From Winogradskyella aurantia (GTDB taxonomy: Bacteria; Bacteroidota; Bacteroidia; Flavobacteriales; Flavobacteriaceae): a stretch of DNA of 64,000 bases. Both the position numbers and the translations under genes were made by a program. Shown here piece after piece: positions 1-9,093 of this stretch. Numbering within the stretch: the first letter of the stretch is position 1; the number at the start of each line of letters is the position of its first letter. Below the pieces are notes generated by a model, which was not told where the DNA came from, made no database searches, and saw only the letters and a list, made by a program, of their open reading frames with translations. The DNA lies in assembly GCF_002266855.1 (NCBI RefSeq), contig NZ_NGJN01000002.1, positions 248,001-312,000 on the forward strand, read 5' to 3'.

Positions 1-1053
1 ACTCGTGAGCTAAACACAAGACTACTCACCCAGAACTATGCCCAGACTGCCATGGATAGGGTAGAACTCGCCGCTGATAGTATAGCCAAATTGGCTGTTG
101 ACAACAAGGATATCCAAATCAATACCTTGTATTGGAAAATTCAAACCTCTGAGGAACTAGGAAAATTGAGTTTTCAAACCGAGCCTAGAATTGCACTTAT
201 GGATACATGGTCTTACTTTTTAGAAGTCAAGCAATCCCTTCAAAATCCCAAATTAGAGCCTGTTTTTGGCTCTTATAAAACCATCGCATTAGATGCCGTT
301 GATCAGAATATAGACGGTATCGAACGCATAGCGGCTAGTGTTCTACCTAAAAATGATTTCCAAAAGATTAAGGCCTTCGTGGAGGACTATGCCAACAACA
401 CACCACTTTTACTGCAACAGGAGTTTAAACATAAATCGATTAGGGAGTCCTATTTAAAATTTAAGGAGATACCGGATAGTACGGCCGTACAAACCGTTGG
501 AACCCTCTCCGAAGTCGTGGCGGATGCCACCAACCGATTTGGATATTATTCTGATGCTTCTGGTAAGCGACTTAATTGGAAAGCAGAAATGCTCCTAAAG
601 AAAAGGGGTATAGACTCCATGGATTTTGAAGCCAAAATGGCTGAAATTGATCGTCAATTTGAACGCCTCATAGTGGTTGCAGAAGATTCACCAGAGACCA
701 TTAAAGCCGCCATTATGGAGTTTAGAAACAACATTAGTCCATTGTTCAGTGGCCTTAATTACGAGATAGGTTTGGCCATGGAGAGTTTATCGGAAGATTT
801 AACGTCGGTGGACAGTATGTTATCACGGGAACGTATAGCCTTAGATTCGATAATAAAGCGCGAACGTGTAGCCTTAACTGAAAAAGCGGATACGTTGGTA
901 GATGAAGGTATAAAAACCGCCTTTGACAGTATCGGTGATACCTTAGGTAGTTTAATTCTTTATTTCATACTTTTATTCATAGTAGTCCTGGGGTTGCCGT
1001 TTTATATCGGGTATCTTATTGGAAAACAAAAATCTAAATCGCAATCTAAATGA
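1..1053 (+). CDS. Hypothetical coiled-coil membrane protein (5' end outside window)
   Basis: The reading frame is open from base 1, so the gene starts left of the window; the first internal ATG is at 52. I do not recognise the family. The visible part is mostly charged and helix-rich, with likely coiled coil just before a single strong hydrophobic segment near the C-terminus (about 20 residues ending in YIGYLIGK), followed by a short Lys/Ser-rich tail. This suggests a protein anchored in the inner membrane by its C-terminus, with the bulk in one compartment. Its stop overlaps the start of the next gene by 4 bases (ATGA), so the two are translationally coupled and probably share an operon with the MscS channel downstream. 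Confidence 0.7.
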   Translation, partial: TRELNTRLLTQNYAQTAMDRVELAADSIAKLAVDNKDIQINTLYWKIQTSEELGKLSFQTEPRIALMDTWSYFLEVKQSLQNPKLEPVFGSYKTIALDAVDQNIDGIERIAASVLPKNDFQKIKAFVEDYANNTPLLLQQEFKHKSIRESYLKFKEIPDSTAVQTVGTLSEVVADATNRFGYYSDASGKRLNWKAEMLLKKRGIDSMDFEAKMAEIDRQFERLIVVAEDSPETIKAAIMEFRNNISPLFSGLNYEIGLAMESLSEDLTSVDSMLSRERIALDSIIKRERVALTEKADTLVDEGIKTAFDSIGDTLGSLILYFILLFIVVLGLPFYIGYLIGKQKSKSQSK

Positions 1054-2066
1054 AATTAGTAATTGGTTGGTTACTATGTTTGGTCGTATTTTCTTGTGCA
1101 AACAACAAATCCTCTACTGAAGTGTTCTGGGTCAGTGGCATTAAATCCTCGTGTGACAATGGTGCCGGTAAATCAGAGTGCGTGATGATTTGCAAGGAAA
1201 CTAAAGCAAATGATGACAATTGGGAAAACTTCTACAGTGAAATTGAAGGTTTCGAATTTAAAAAAGGGGTCCTCCAAAAGATTGAAGTTTTGGTAACCCA
1301 AAAAGAAGACCCATTACCCGCAGATGCTTCAAGTTTAAACTATAAGCTTGTGAAAGTATTAGAACAAAAACCAGACAATAGAGGACATTTAATTGGAGAG
1401 TGGTATGTTCAGTCTATTGATAATGAACTTATTCCGCAAGACAGTGTTGTCCCTGCACTGTCAATCCATATTTCGGATAAAACAATTTACGGTAATGGAG
1501 GCTGTAATTCCTATAAGGGTTCTATTACGCAATTGGGTATTGAAACATTAAGTTTTGGAGAGCTTCTAAGCACCTTGCGTTTGTGTGAGCACCAAGCTCT
1601 TGAAGATAAGTACTTGGCTGCTTTAAGGGAAACAGCAGCATATAAAATTAAAGATGATAAACTTCATTTATACAGTAAGGATAGAAATAAGGAACTCGTA
1701 TTTAAAAGGATGGACAAGTCTAAAAACACTACTAGAATAAATGATATTTGGGCTGCCGTAAGAATAGAGGGTAATCCCATTAACAGAATGGTGGAAGTGC
1801 CAAAATTAGAGGTTAATGTGGGTGACATGAAGGTATTTGGTACAGACGGTTGTAATAACTATTTTGGTACTATATTAGAGCTAAATGAGGAGATTATCAC
1901 CTTAGGTGGCATTGGGTCAACCCGAAAAATGTGTCCAGATATGGATGTGCCACAACGCTATAATGAAGCGCTGTCAAAAATTAATAGTTATGAATTTGAC
2001 AATCAGCTTTTGATTTTTACTGATAAAGATGGGAATGAAGTCCTAGCTTTTTTAAAGACAGATTAA
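1050..2066 (+). CDS. META/DUF4377 domain lipoprotein
   Basis: A 338-residue predicted lipoprotein: the signal peptide ends in a lipobox with Cys16 (VVFSC). After a DUF4377-like N-terminal segment with conserved cysteines come two META (HslJ-type) domains, each marked by a GxxGCNxYxG motif (GNGGCNSYKG near residue 148 and GTDGCNNYFG near 263) and a second Cys shortly after (LRLCEH, RKMCPD). META domains occur in secreted or envelope proteins such as E. coli HslJ; no enzymatic activity is established. The ATG overlaps the upstream stop by 4 bases and the MscS gene follows after 27 bases, so this is probably the middle gene of an envelope operon. Confidence 0.85.
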   Translation: MKLVIGWLLCLVVFSCANNKSSTEVFWVSGIKSSCDNGAGKSECVMICKETKANDDNWENFYSEIEGFEFKKGVLQKIEVLVTQKEDPLPADASSLNYKLVKVLEQKPDNRGHLIGEWYVQSIDNELIPQDSVVPALSIHISDKTIYGNGGCNSYKGSITQLGIETLSFGELLSTLRLCEHQALEDKYLAALRETAAYKIKDDKLHLYSKDRNKELVFKRMDKSKNTTRINDIWAAVRIEGNPINRMVEVPKLEVNVGDMKVFGTDGCNNYFGTILELNEEIITLGGIGSTRKMCPDMDVPQRYNEALSKINSYEFDNQLLIFTDKDGNEVLAFLKTD

Positions 2067-2093
2067 GAATAACCTAAAAAAGGCCATATAAAA

Positions 2094-2978
2094 ATGAATC
2101 ATATTTTTGAATTCTTAAAAAGTAATTTAGGTAAGAGTATTATATCCTTGCTGATAGCCATCGTTATTATTGCCTTTATTTCATTCATTGTAAAGCGAAT
2201 TATTCCAAGGCATATACCAGATGCCAGCTCAAGGTACAGAGCCAGGAAATTCGTAAATATCTTAGGGTATATCGCAGCCATTACCGTAGCTCTTGTGGTC
2301 TTCAGTAATCAGCTGTCTGCATTAAGCGTGGTCTTAGGTGTTGCTGGTGCAGGTGTTGCTTTTGCATTTCAGGAGGTCATAGCAAGTTTTGCAGGCTATC
2401 TAGTCTTGCATTCTTCCAATTTCTTCAAAGTTGGTGATAGGGTCTTACTTGGAGGGATAAAAGGTGATGTCATTGATGTAGGTCTTCTTAGAACATCCTT
2501 AATGGAAACTGGTGATTGGATTGATGGTGATCGTTATAATGGTAGAATCACTAAAGTGGCTAACAGTTTTATTTTTAAGGCTCCAGTGCACAACTATTCT
2601 GGTGATTTCCCATTTCTATGGGACGAGATTCAAGTACCTATAAAAACCAATGGAGATTTTGAATATGCCAAGGAAAAATTCTTGGAGATTTTATTTGATA
2701 TTCAAGGGGAATTTGCACAGGAGGCCAAGCATTACTGGCTCAAAATGACCGAAAAGTATATGGTTGAAGATGCCAGGGTAGACCCCTTTGTGTTAATGAA
2801 ATTCGATGAAAATTGGATTACCTTTACCTTGCGTTATGTAGTGGATTACAAAATGAGAGGAACTACCAAAGATAAAATTTACGAAAAAGTGCTGTTGGCC
2901 GTACTAAATTCCCAAGGTCGTATGGAAGTTGCTTCAGCTGCTTTTGAAATTACGGCATTTCCGAAACAACAAGAATAA
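2094..2978 (+). CDS. MscS-family mechanosensitive ion channel (short form)
   Basis: A 294-residue small-conductance mechanosensitive channel. There are about three N-terminal membrane helices (residues 13-32, 53-72 and 75-105). The last is the Gly/Ala-rich pore helix (VLGVAGAGVAFAFQE) followed by the FKVGDRV-type beta domain of MscS. The C-terminal cytoplasmic part is longer than the minimal core and rich in aromatic residues. Role from the family: pressure release under hypo-osmotic shock. It is likely last in the operon with the two preceding genes and faces another MscS gene on the opposite strand with 15 bases between the stops. Confidence 0.88.
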   Translation: MNHIFEFLKSNLGKSIISLLIAIVIIAFISFIVKRIIPRHIPDASSRYRARKFVNILGYIAAITVALVVFSNQLSALSVVLGVAGAGVAFAFQEVIASFAGYLVLHSSNFFKVGDRVLLGGIKGDVIDVGLLRTSLMETGDWIDGDRYNGRITKVANSFIFKAPVHNYSGDFPFLWDEIQVPIKTNGDFEYAKEKFLEILFDIQGEFAQEAKHYWLKMTEKYMVEDARVDPFVLMKFDENWITFTLRYVVDYKMRGTTKDKIYEKVLLAVLNSQGRMEVASAAFEITAFPKQQE

Positions 2979-2993
2979 GTCAATTACCAAATC

Positions 2994-4751
2994 TTAACTT
3001 TTTTCTGAATTTGGGGGATAAGTTAAGGTGTTCTTTAAGGACTCAATGGTCTTACTATCAAAACTAGGTATTTGAAGTTCGTTGTTTTCCATCCATTCCT
3101 TAACCTTAGCTTCAGCTTCTGCTTTTTTGGTTTCAGACAAGCCCGGATCTTGGGAAATATAGACTGTTTGGGAAGGAAAAGCAAAACCACTGCCGCTATC
3201 TTCTATAACCTTAGCGATTCTTAGATTTATATCTTCCTGAACGCCCAGATAGTCGTTCCAATCTACAGCGCGAACATAAGCGAAGATTTCTACCTTAAGG
3301 GAATCGCTGCCATAGCCTAAAAAGCGCACACGTGCCGGCTCTGGGTCAACCTTAGGATGTGCATAAAGTATCTTTCGTAGTTCCACTAGAATATAGCGCA
3401 TTTGGTCCGAGGACGTCTCATAGCGTAGACCCAGTGTAGTAAGGAATAAGAACATATCGCGCTTGGCGTAATTTTCTATAAGCTGGGAGGAGAATTCAGC
3501 ATTCGGAATGGTAACTAAAGTGCGTCCTAAGGTTCTTATCCTAGTTGAGCGCATTCCAATTTTTTCTACCGTACCAACTGTATCACCAAATTTACAGAAA
3601 TCGCCAACGGCAACGGGCTGATCAAAAATTACGGATAGGCCACCTACGATATTTTCTACCGTTTTTTGTGCACCTAGAGCTAAAGCAATACCACCTACAC
3701 CCAAGGCTGCAATACCAGCCGTCACATTAAAGCCAAGCGTTTCAAAAATGATTAGAATTGCAATTAATATCAGTGTAAACTTGGCACTGTTCTTTAAAAA
3801 AGATACAGCAGACAAACCACTGAATATATTTCGCTCGCGGAGGCGCTCTTCCCCTATGGCAGAAAACGTGTCAATTAATAGCCAAATAAAAATGAATAAG
3901 GCTGTCCACATAGCAATAATATTGACATAACTAAAAGTTTGCCTTACCACAATTGAAAGTCCAAGAAATTGTGTCGTATTTACCAAAATAGCAACAGCGA
4001 TAACCAAGCGCAATGGAATTAATAAAGCGCGCAGAAATTTACTGTATTTACTTTCTTTAGAGCCAGACCAGACAGCACGAACAAAGAGTTTGATAAGGAT
4101 GGTTATAAGCCATGCCAACATATATGAAGCAAAGGCAAGAACAAGTATGGCTATCCAGTCAAATAATGGTGCACCTTTCCATTTACCTTCAAGAAAACTT
4201 TCTGGAATAGGACTTTGCAGATTTGAAAAAGCTGAAGAATTAATAAAGGTAACCAGTTGTTTCGTGGTTTCGGCAGAAAAAAGCCATATGGGGTTATCCT
4301 TACTCTTGGTGCTTCGTTCTAGTAAAACCGATAAGGTTTTATCATTGATTTTTATACTTCCAATGCTCTCAAAATTAGGATCTAAACCATCGTTTAAATC
4401 ACCACTTGGCGTATTGTTAATGATACTCACGGGAAGCATATTGCCAAATTTATTGAGTACCACTTCTATATTTTTAACCGTAGGAATAGACGAAGAATCA
4501 ATAACACCTATATTGGTCTCTGAAAAATCTAAGTATTGAGCGGCATTAATAAAGTTTTCTTGCGCCAAAGCTTTTAGAAAACCTTCTACTGTGCCTTTTG
4601 GATTTGATCGGCCAAGAATATCGACAGAACTCTTATTTGAATCTATTGCAGTGGTATCTGCCTTAGGAGTTGGTACAATTTGATAAGCGCTTAAGAGTTG
4701 TAAATTGAAAAAACAAATCACAATAGCGACTAAGGTGATTCTTTTATTCAT
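2994..4751 (-). CDS. MscS-family mechanosensitive ion channel (long form)
   Basis: 585 residues: a signal peptide (1-22), a periplasmic-type domain to about residue 190, then membrane helices at roughly 197-222, 240-262, 276-298 and 322-340, and the pore helix at 342-372 (GIAALGVGGIALALGAQ, then NIVGGLSVIF). The beta domain (AVGDFCKFGDTVGTVEKIGMRSTRIRT) and the alpha/beta vestibule of MscS follow. It is twice the size of E. coli MscS and resembles the multi-helix family members with an extra N-terminal domain. It converges on another MscS gene. The two proteins differ in length and architecture, so they are not a recent duplication. Confidence 0.88.
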   Translation of the reverse strand: MNKRITLVAIVICFFNLQLLSAYQIVPTPKADTTAIDSNKSSVDILGRSNPKGTVEGFLKALAQENFINAAQYLDFSETNIGVIDSSSIPTVKNIEVVLNKFGNMLPVSIINNTPSGDLNDGLDPNFESIGSIKINDKTLSVLLERSTKSKDNPIWLFSAETTKQLVTFINSSAFSNLQSPIPESFLEGKWKGAPLFDWIAILVLAFASYMLAWLITILIKLFVRAVWSGSKESKYSKFLRALLIPLRLVIAVAILVNTTQFLGLSIVVRQTFSYVNIIAMWTALFIFIWLLIDTFSAIGEERLRERNIFSGLSAVSFLKNSAKFTLILIAILIIFETLGFNVTAGIAALGVGGIALALGAQKTVENIVGGLSVIFDQPVAVGDFCKFGDTVGTVEKIGMRSTRIRTLGRTLVTIPNAEFSSQLIENYAKRDMFLFLTTLGLRYETSSDQMRYILVELRKILYAHPKVDPEPARVRFLGYGSDSLKVEIFAYVRAVDWNDYLGVQEDINLRIAKVIEDSGSGFAFPSQTVYISQDPGLSETKKAEAEAKVKEWMENNELQIPSFDSKTIESLKNTLTYPPNSEKS

Positions 4752-4990
4752 AGATAAGGTTGCTTTTAGGTTTGTTTCAGAAAGATAGTGAAAATGGGAA
4801 TAATGTCAAGGTGTAAGGGCAACGAACTTGACTAAAGAATTATCTAATTACACTATTTTTTTTAGAATAATTGACCTTCACGCATTTTGATTTTTTTGAA
4901 GAATTAATTCAATGAGACATCTATCAATGTTGTCACGAAATAAAAGTTTTGGAAATGACATTTATCATATTTCTTTTTTTTTAATTAAGG

Positions 4991-4998
4991 TAATTTTG
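4991..4998 (+). promoter_or_regulatory. -7 promoter element (TAATTTTG)
   Basis: TAATTTTG matches the Bacteroidota consensus TAnnTTTG and lies 25 bases upstream of the small membrane protein at 5024. No clear TTG -33 box is seen; the region upstream is a T-rich run. Confidence 0.5.
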
Positions 4999-5023
4999 TT
5001 AGTGTAAATTAAACTATTACAAT

Positions 5024-5173
5024 ATGATTAATGTATTAATAGCCTTGATGTACGACTGGAGCAATGGTGTTATAATGATTTCTGTTTTTGCTCTGGTTTG
5101 CGTTATTCTAATTGGGGTTTTAGTAAACTTCATGCTCAGCGGAAAAGGCAAAAAGGAAAAAGAGGAGAACTAA
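5024..5173 (+). CDS. Small single-pass membrane protein (49 aa)
   Basis: An ATG-started frame of 49 codons encodes a peptide with one hydrophobic segment (about residues 16-38) and a Lys/Glu-rich tail (GKGKKEKEEN). It has its own upstream TAnnTTTG element (4991) and is followed 22 bases after its stop by an intrinsic terminator, which together argue that it is a real monocistronic gene. No family is recognised; the topology is that of a tail-positive small membrane protein. The shortness makes the call uncertain. Confidence 0.55.
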   Translation: MINVLIALMYDWSNGVIMISVFALVCVILIGVLVNFMLSGKGKKEKEEN

Positions 5174-5195
5174 TCGCAATCGATTCATTTTATAG

Positions 5196-5222
5196 GAGCA
5201 CTAGATTTGTGCTCTTTTTTTT
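5196..5222 (+). terminator. Intrinsic terminator
   Basis: GAGCAC (5196-5201) pairs with GTGCTC (5209-5214) across a 7-base loop and is followed by a run of T. It closes the small gene at 5024-5173. Confidence 0.75.
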
Positions 5223-5272
5223 GTAACGTTTTTTTATTTTCAACGTCCTATATATGTAAAGATATTACGACA

Positions 5273-5635
5273 ATGGAATCTAATTATCACACTTTTAAAA
5301 GAAGAGACAATCAATTGATAGTCATTACTCACTTGGCACAATTACTAACCTATCTTACAGGTTTTGGCGGACTTATTGTGCCCTTAGTAATATGGGCGAC
5401 GCAAAAGGACAATGTTGAGGGTATGGATGCCCATGGAAAATCTATTTTGAATTTTCAATTGAGCATTATAGTGTATTCAATTATTAGTATCCCCCTAATT
5501 TTTGTTTTTGGGTTGGGTATATTAACCTTAATTCTTATAGGTATTCTTGCTTTTGTTATGCCAATAGTAAATGGTATAAAGGCTAGTAATGGCGAATTAC
5601 CTAGCTATCCATTATCTCTTAATTTTGTTAGTTAG
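5273..5635 (+). CDS. DUF4870 domain membrane protein
   Basis: A 120-residue protein of the DUF4870 (Tic20-like) type: the N-terminal motif with HLAQLLTYLTGFGG forms the first helix, then the conserved W-A-T-Q-K / D-x-H-G-K-S-x-L-N-F-Q segment, and two further hydrophobic helices (IIVYSIISIPLIFVFG, ILTLILIGILAFVMPIV). The ATG at 5273 is chosen because the longer in-frame start at 5207 would lie inside the preceding terminator. Function is unknown. It stands alone between two terminators. Confidence 0.85.
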   Translation: MESNYHTFKRRDNQLIVITHLAQLLTYLTGFGGLIVPLVIWATQKDNVEGMDAHGKSILNFQLSIIVYSIISIPLIFVFGLGILTLILIGILAFVMPIVNGIKASNGELPSYPLSLNFVS

Positions 5636-5681
5636 TTTATTTATATACTGAAACATGTCAGTATTACAAGAGGTAAAGACA

Positions 5682-5712
5682 AAAGGCTCGCTATTTTTAG
5701 CGAGCCTTTTTT
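5682..5712. terminator. Bidirectional terminator
   Basis: A perfect 9-bp stem GGCTCGCTA/TAGCGAGCC (5685-5693 with 5698-5706), flanked by A-run and T-run, between the convergent DUF4870 and dnaN genes. It can serve both strands. Confidence 0.9.
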
Positions 5713-5732
5713 ATAATCGTATATTTTTAAGA

Positions 5733-6851
5733 CTAGTTGTTCAGCATCACCGGCATGACGAGCATGGTAACATGCTCACCTTCATCTAATCCATCTATTG
5801 GTGTTAAAATACCGGCTCTGTTTGGCAGGCTCATTTCTAACTGAACATTATCGGAGTTGAGATTATTTATCATTTCGGTTAGAAAACGCGAATTAAACCC
5901 AATCTGCATGTCGTCGCCTTGATAATCACAAGACAAGCGCTCCTCGGCTTTGTTGCTGTAATCTATATCTTCCGCAGAAATATTAAGTTCTGCCCCTGCA
6001 ATTTTTAGTCGAATTTGATGTGTTGTTTTATTAGAAAAGATGCTGACGCGCCTTACGGAATTTAAGAATTGTGTTCTATCTATGACTAATTTATTTGGGT
6101 TTTCCTTAGGGATAACAGCTTCGTAATTAGGATATTTGCCATCAATTAAACGACATATCAATACAGAGTCATGAAATGTGAATTTAGCATTGGACTCATT
6201 GTATTCTACAAGAACATCATCGTCACTACCTGCCAATATACCTTTCAGTAGATTCAATGGTTTTTTTGGCATTATAAATTCGGCTGATTCCGAAGCACTG
6301 ACATCCTCTCTTGTATATTTTACCAATTTATGGGCATCTGTAGCCACAAAGGTTAAATTATCTTGCGAAAATTGGAAGAACACACCACTCATAACTGGTC
6401 GTAAATCATCGTTGCCTGCCGCAAAAATGGTCTTGCTAATAGCTGTTGCTAATACATCTCCCATTATGGTTGTGGTACTAGCATCTTCAACCGAAACCGG
6501 ATTTGGAAATTCGTTACCATCCGCATAGGCCAAAGCATATTTACCATGGTTAGAACTTATTTCAACAGTGTTATTGTCTTCAACAACAAAAGTTAAGGGT
6601 TGTTCTGGAAAGGTTTTTAAGGTGTCTAACACTAAACGCGCTGGAAGTGCAATACTTCCTTCAGAATCACTTTCTACCTCCATAGTGGACGACATGGTAG
6701 TTTCCAGATCACTTGCTGAAATAGTCAGTTTTGAATGGTTCAATTCAAATAAAAAATTATCCAAAATAGGCAGGGTGTTGCTATTGTTTATAACACCTCC
6801 CAACACTTGAAGTTGTTTTAATAAATACGTGCTCGAAACTATGAATTTCAT
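5733..6851 (-). CDS. dnaN: DNA polymerase III beta subunit (sliding clamp)
   Basis: A 372-residue beta clamp of normal length. It begins MKFIVSSTYLLKQLQ and shows the three-repeat clamp fold with typical segments such as LPILDNFLFEL, DLETTM, LPARLVLDTLKTFP, ATDAHKLVKY and the C-terminal NSRFLTEMINNL and LVMPVML. It encircles DNA and tethers Pol III and other clamp-binding proteins. A -7-like TATATTTG box lies on the minus strand at 6890-6897, 39 bases upstream of the ATG. It is not next to dnaA here, and its neighbour upstream is gldG. Confidence 0.97.
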   Translation of the reverse strand: MKFIVSSTYLLKQLQVLGGVINNSNTLPILDNFLFELNHSKLTISASDLETTMSSTMEVESDSEGSIALPARLVLDTLKTFPEQPLTFVVEDNNTVEISSNHGKYALAYADGNEFPNPVSVEDASTTTIMGDVLATAISKTIFAAGNDDLRPVMSGVFFQFSQDNLTFVATDAHKLVKYTREDVSASESAEFIMPKKPLNLLKGILAGSDDDVLVEYNESNAKFTFHDSVLICRLIDGKYPNYEAVIPKENPNKLVIDRTQFLNSVRRVSIFSNKTTHQIRLKIAGAELNISAEDIDYSNKAEERLSCDYQGDDMQIGFNSRFLTEMINNLNSDNVQLEMSLPNRAGILTPIDGLDEGEHVTMLVMPVMLNN

Positions 6852-6889
6852 ACTAAAATGTCAGTAAAATATTAGGTTAATTGGTCTTA

Positions 6890-6897
6890 CAAATATA
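6890..6897 (-). promoter_or_regulatory. -7 promoter element for dnaN
   Basis: Minus-strand TATATTTG fits TAnnTTTG. The nearest TTG upstream (6922-6924) is 24 bases away, slightly long for the -33 box. Confidence 0.5.
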
Positions 6898-6939
6898 TCC
6901 CAATACTAGGGTTTTATAAAACAAACTTATTAACAAATT

Positions 6940-8607
6940 CTAAGTGTATTTTCGTTTCCTGATGTAATTGAACACAAATCCAAACAGTCCAAGAATTAAC
7001 AATGGCAGAGCGATGTTTACCAGTTGCCATTTCATTCTGTTTTCCTTGACTTTTTCCAAATTTAGATAGCCTATCTCAATTTCTTTGGCCCTTATGTTTA
7101 TAAGTCCGGTATCATCCAAAAGGTAATTCACGGTATTTAAAAGAAATTCCTTATTTCCAAAGGCTTCGCCTGTAACCTTGTCGAATCCCAATTCCTGTGG
7201 TCTATTTTTAATGACCTCGTTTTTAATGACATCACCATCAGAAATCACCACCATTTTAGTAGGTTGCCCTTTAGATTTAAACTCGGAAAATTTGAAGGGT
7301 AAAATACGTTTATCATAAACTGAAGTAAATTCACCTTCTAGAAGTACTGCTAAATTTTGAGGACCTAGATTGTACGTGGTTTTATCCGGTCCTTTGGTCA
7401 CGTCCGACAAAGCAATAGTTGCTGGTGCACCTTGGAGTTTAGATTGCGGCGAGCTTTGAAGTAAAATCGTTTTGTGGATACCGTTTTTTAGGGTATCAAT
7501 CGGACTGGTAAAATCGAATTTTACCAAACCGAGATTTTTGGTAATGGGATGTGATGGGTTAGAGGCGGCCAATGGGGAATATTGCCATTGAATCGGCTGT
7601 AATTGGGCTTGGCTTCCTTCACCAATAGCTAACATGATTGGTGCGGAAAACAAATCCTTTACTAGGCTTGGATTGATGCGCACGCCATATTTAAAGAAAA
7701 AATCATTAAGGTTTAAATCCTTTAATAGAGAAATGGCAGATCCACTAACGTTATAAAGACTGTCTTTATCCATTACAACAGATTCTGTTAGCCATAGACT
7801 TTTGCCGCCAGCCATTATATATTGGTCTAGAACCAATTTTTCATTTTCAGAAAAGGGCTCGCTAGGTTTAGCAACAACAATAAGATCATATTGCTTTAGT
7901 TTGTTCAACGTTTTAATTGCATCTGTCGCAACACTGTCTAAGGTAAAAGGGGCTATATTATAATAGGGTTTAACGGTTTTTAGAAAATCTGCGATGTAGG
8001 GATCATCTAACTCTCCGTTTCCTTTTAGAATAGCAATGGTTTTGGTTTTGGCTTTGGTAAGTTTGCTAAATCCATCTGAAAAGGCATATTCCAAGGCCTC
8101 AACAGAGTTATCGATTTGCTCCTGTAGACCTTTGGTAATATTGCGTTTTAACAGTGGAATTTTAATGGTTTTGTCCTCATAACTCGCAAAGGCCCATGGG
8201 AAAATAATTTCTTGGGTGACTTTACCCGTACTGTTATCTGTATTGATATAGGGTTCAAGACCCGATTTTGTTAGTTCTTTTATATTCCGATCGCGTGTTT
8301 CCTCGTCTGCAATAGGATTAATGTAGTTAACAAAAATCTTATCGCTTTGAAGTTGAAACTCCTCAATAAGCTGTTTGGTTTCGGTCTGAAGCAGCCTAAA
8401 TTCTGATGGAAACTCACCGTCTAAAAATACATCTATGATTAAAGGGGCTTCTAAGTCTGAGACTAGTTCTTTTGATACATCTGAAAGGGTATAGCGCTTA
8501 TCTTTAGTTAAATCGAAACGCTTAAAGACACTGGTTGATATAGCATTAATAGCTATAAGCACAACGATAAGAGCAATAACATAGATAACAGATTTATTTT
8601 TCTTCAT
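6940..8607 (-). CDS. gldG: Gliding motility ABC transporter substrate-binding protein GldG
   Basis: A 555-residue protein anchored by an N-terminal helix (about residues 8-28) and a C-terminal helix (about 525-547, ahead of a basic tail RKRKYT). The central part is the GldG/IFT52-type ABC-associated domain (TLSDVSKELVSDLEAPL, TKTIAILKGNGELDDPY, GGKSLWLTESV, MVVISDGDVI). GldF and GldG are known to act with the ATPase GldA in an ABC transporter needed for gliding in several Flavobacterium species. The gene overlaps the preceding membrane-protein gene by 14 bases and is the last of the run beginning at 11064. gldA is not in the window. Confidence 0.93.
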   Translation of the reverse strand: MKKNKSVIYVIALIVVLIAINAISTSVFKRFDLTKDKRYTLSDVSKELVSDLEAPLIIDVFLDGEFPSEFRLLQTETKQLIEEFQLQSDKIFVNYINPIADEETRDRNIKELTKSGLEPYINTDNSTGKVTQEIIFPWAFASYEDKTIKIPLLKRNITKGLQEQIDNSVEALEYAFSDGFSKLTKAKTKTIAILKGNGELDDPYIADFLKTVKPYYNIAPFTLDSVATDAIKTLNKLKQYDLIVVAKPSEPFSENEKLVLDQYIMAGGKSLWLTESVVMDKDSLYNVSGSAISLLKDLNLNDFFFKYGVRINPSLVKDLFSAPIMLAIGEGSQAQLQPIQWQYSPLAASNPSHPITKNLGLVKFDFTSPIDTLKNGIHKTILLQSSPQSKLQGAPATIALSDVTKGPDKTTYNLGPQNLAVLLEGEFTSVYDKRILPFKFSEFKSKGQPTKMVVISDGDVIKNEVIKNRPQELGFDKVTGEAFGNKEFLLNTVNYLLDDTGLINIRAKEIEIGYLNLEKVKENRMKWQLVNIALPLLILGLFGFVFNYIRKRKYT

Positions 8608-9091
8608 TTTCGTAGCTTATTTTCTCCTCGTATTGGTTTAGGGCGACCACCTTATCATCCTTAAAGGTAATTTCAACGCATTCTCTTTTGTTTGTGAATG
8701 CTCCAGGCTCTATTCCCAAACCGTAATTCCATTTATTTTCATTATGTGCTTTTTTAGCCTCATCCCATGAAAGCCATTCATAAGGTCCTAATAGGGTTTC
8801 TATTTTATTTTTTGGCATCCCAATTAAGGTGTCCGATGAGATGGTTTGGTCGATCATCTCGTAACGCAATGCAGGATTTTCTGTCCAGGCCTCACTATTG
8901 AAATATTTTTGATGATGATAATTGGCGACGATATTGATAAATGGGTAAAACAGATAAAAATAGGCTATTGGTGTAAGAACCAAGCTAATGAGAAAGGTTA
9001 ACCACTTGCGCTTATCCACTGTGTTCAAAAACAAAAACAGGAGTATAAAAACGACTAGCATAAAAATGACTAAAAGAGGTGTTATTACCAT
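8594..9091 (-). CDS. Membrane protein with BamE/SmpA-like C-terminal segment
   Basis: 165 residues: two closely spaced N-terminal membrane helices (about 4-24 and 29-53), then a soluble domain. The soluble part has the layout of the SmpA/OmlA/BamE fold: a short helix with GMPKNKIETLLGP, a Trp/Tyr strand (KWNYGLGIEPG) and a last strand pair (ECVEITFKDDKVVALNQYE). That resemblance is my reading of the pattern, not a proven homology. The gene starts 2 bases after gldF stops and overlaps gldG by 14 bases, so it is translationally embedded in the gliding ABC-transporter operon. No gliding function is known to me for it. Confidence 0.8.
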   Translation of the reverse strand: MVITPLLVIFMLVVFILLFLFLNTVDKRKWLTFLISLVLTPIAYFYLFYPFINIVANYHHQKYFNSEAWTENPALRYEMIDQTISSDTLIGMPKNKIETLLGPYEWLSWDEAKKAHNENKWNYGLGIEPGAFTNKRECVEITFKDDKVVALNQYEEKISYENEEK

Positions 9092-9093
9092 TA

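Noticed and set aside
4090-4539. 149-codon plus-strand frame inside the long MscS gene
   Set aside because: It is antisense to a convincing MscS coding region and its translation has no recognisable domain.
2094-4751. Tandem duplication of MscS genes
   Set aside because: The two proteins differ in length, orientation, helix number and the N-terminal domain, so recent duplication is unlikely.
6178-6810. Two plus-strand frames (116 and 80 codons) inside dnaN
   Set aside because: Antisense to dnaN, with no domain and no promoter.
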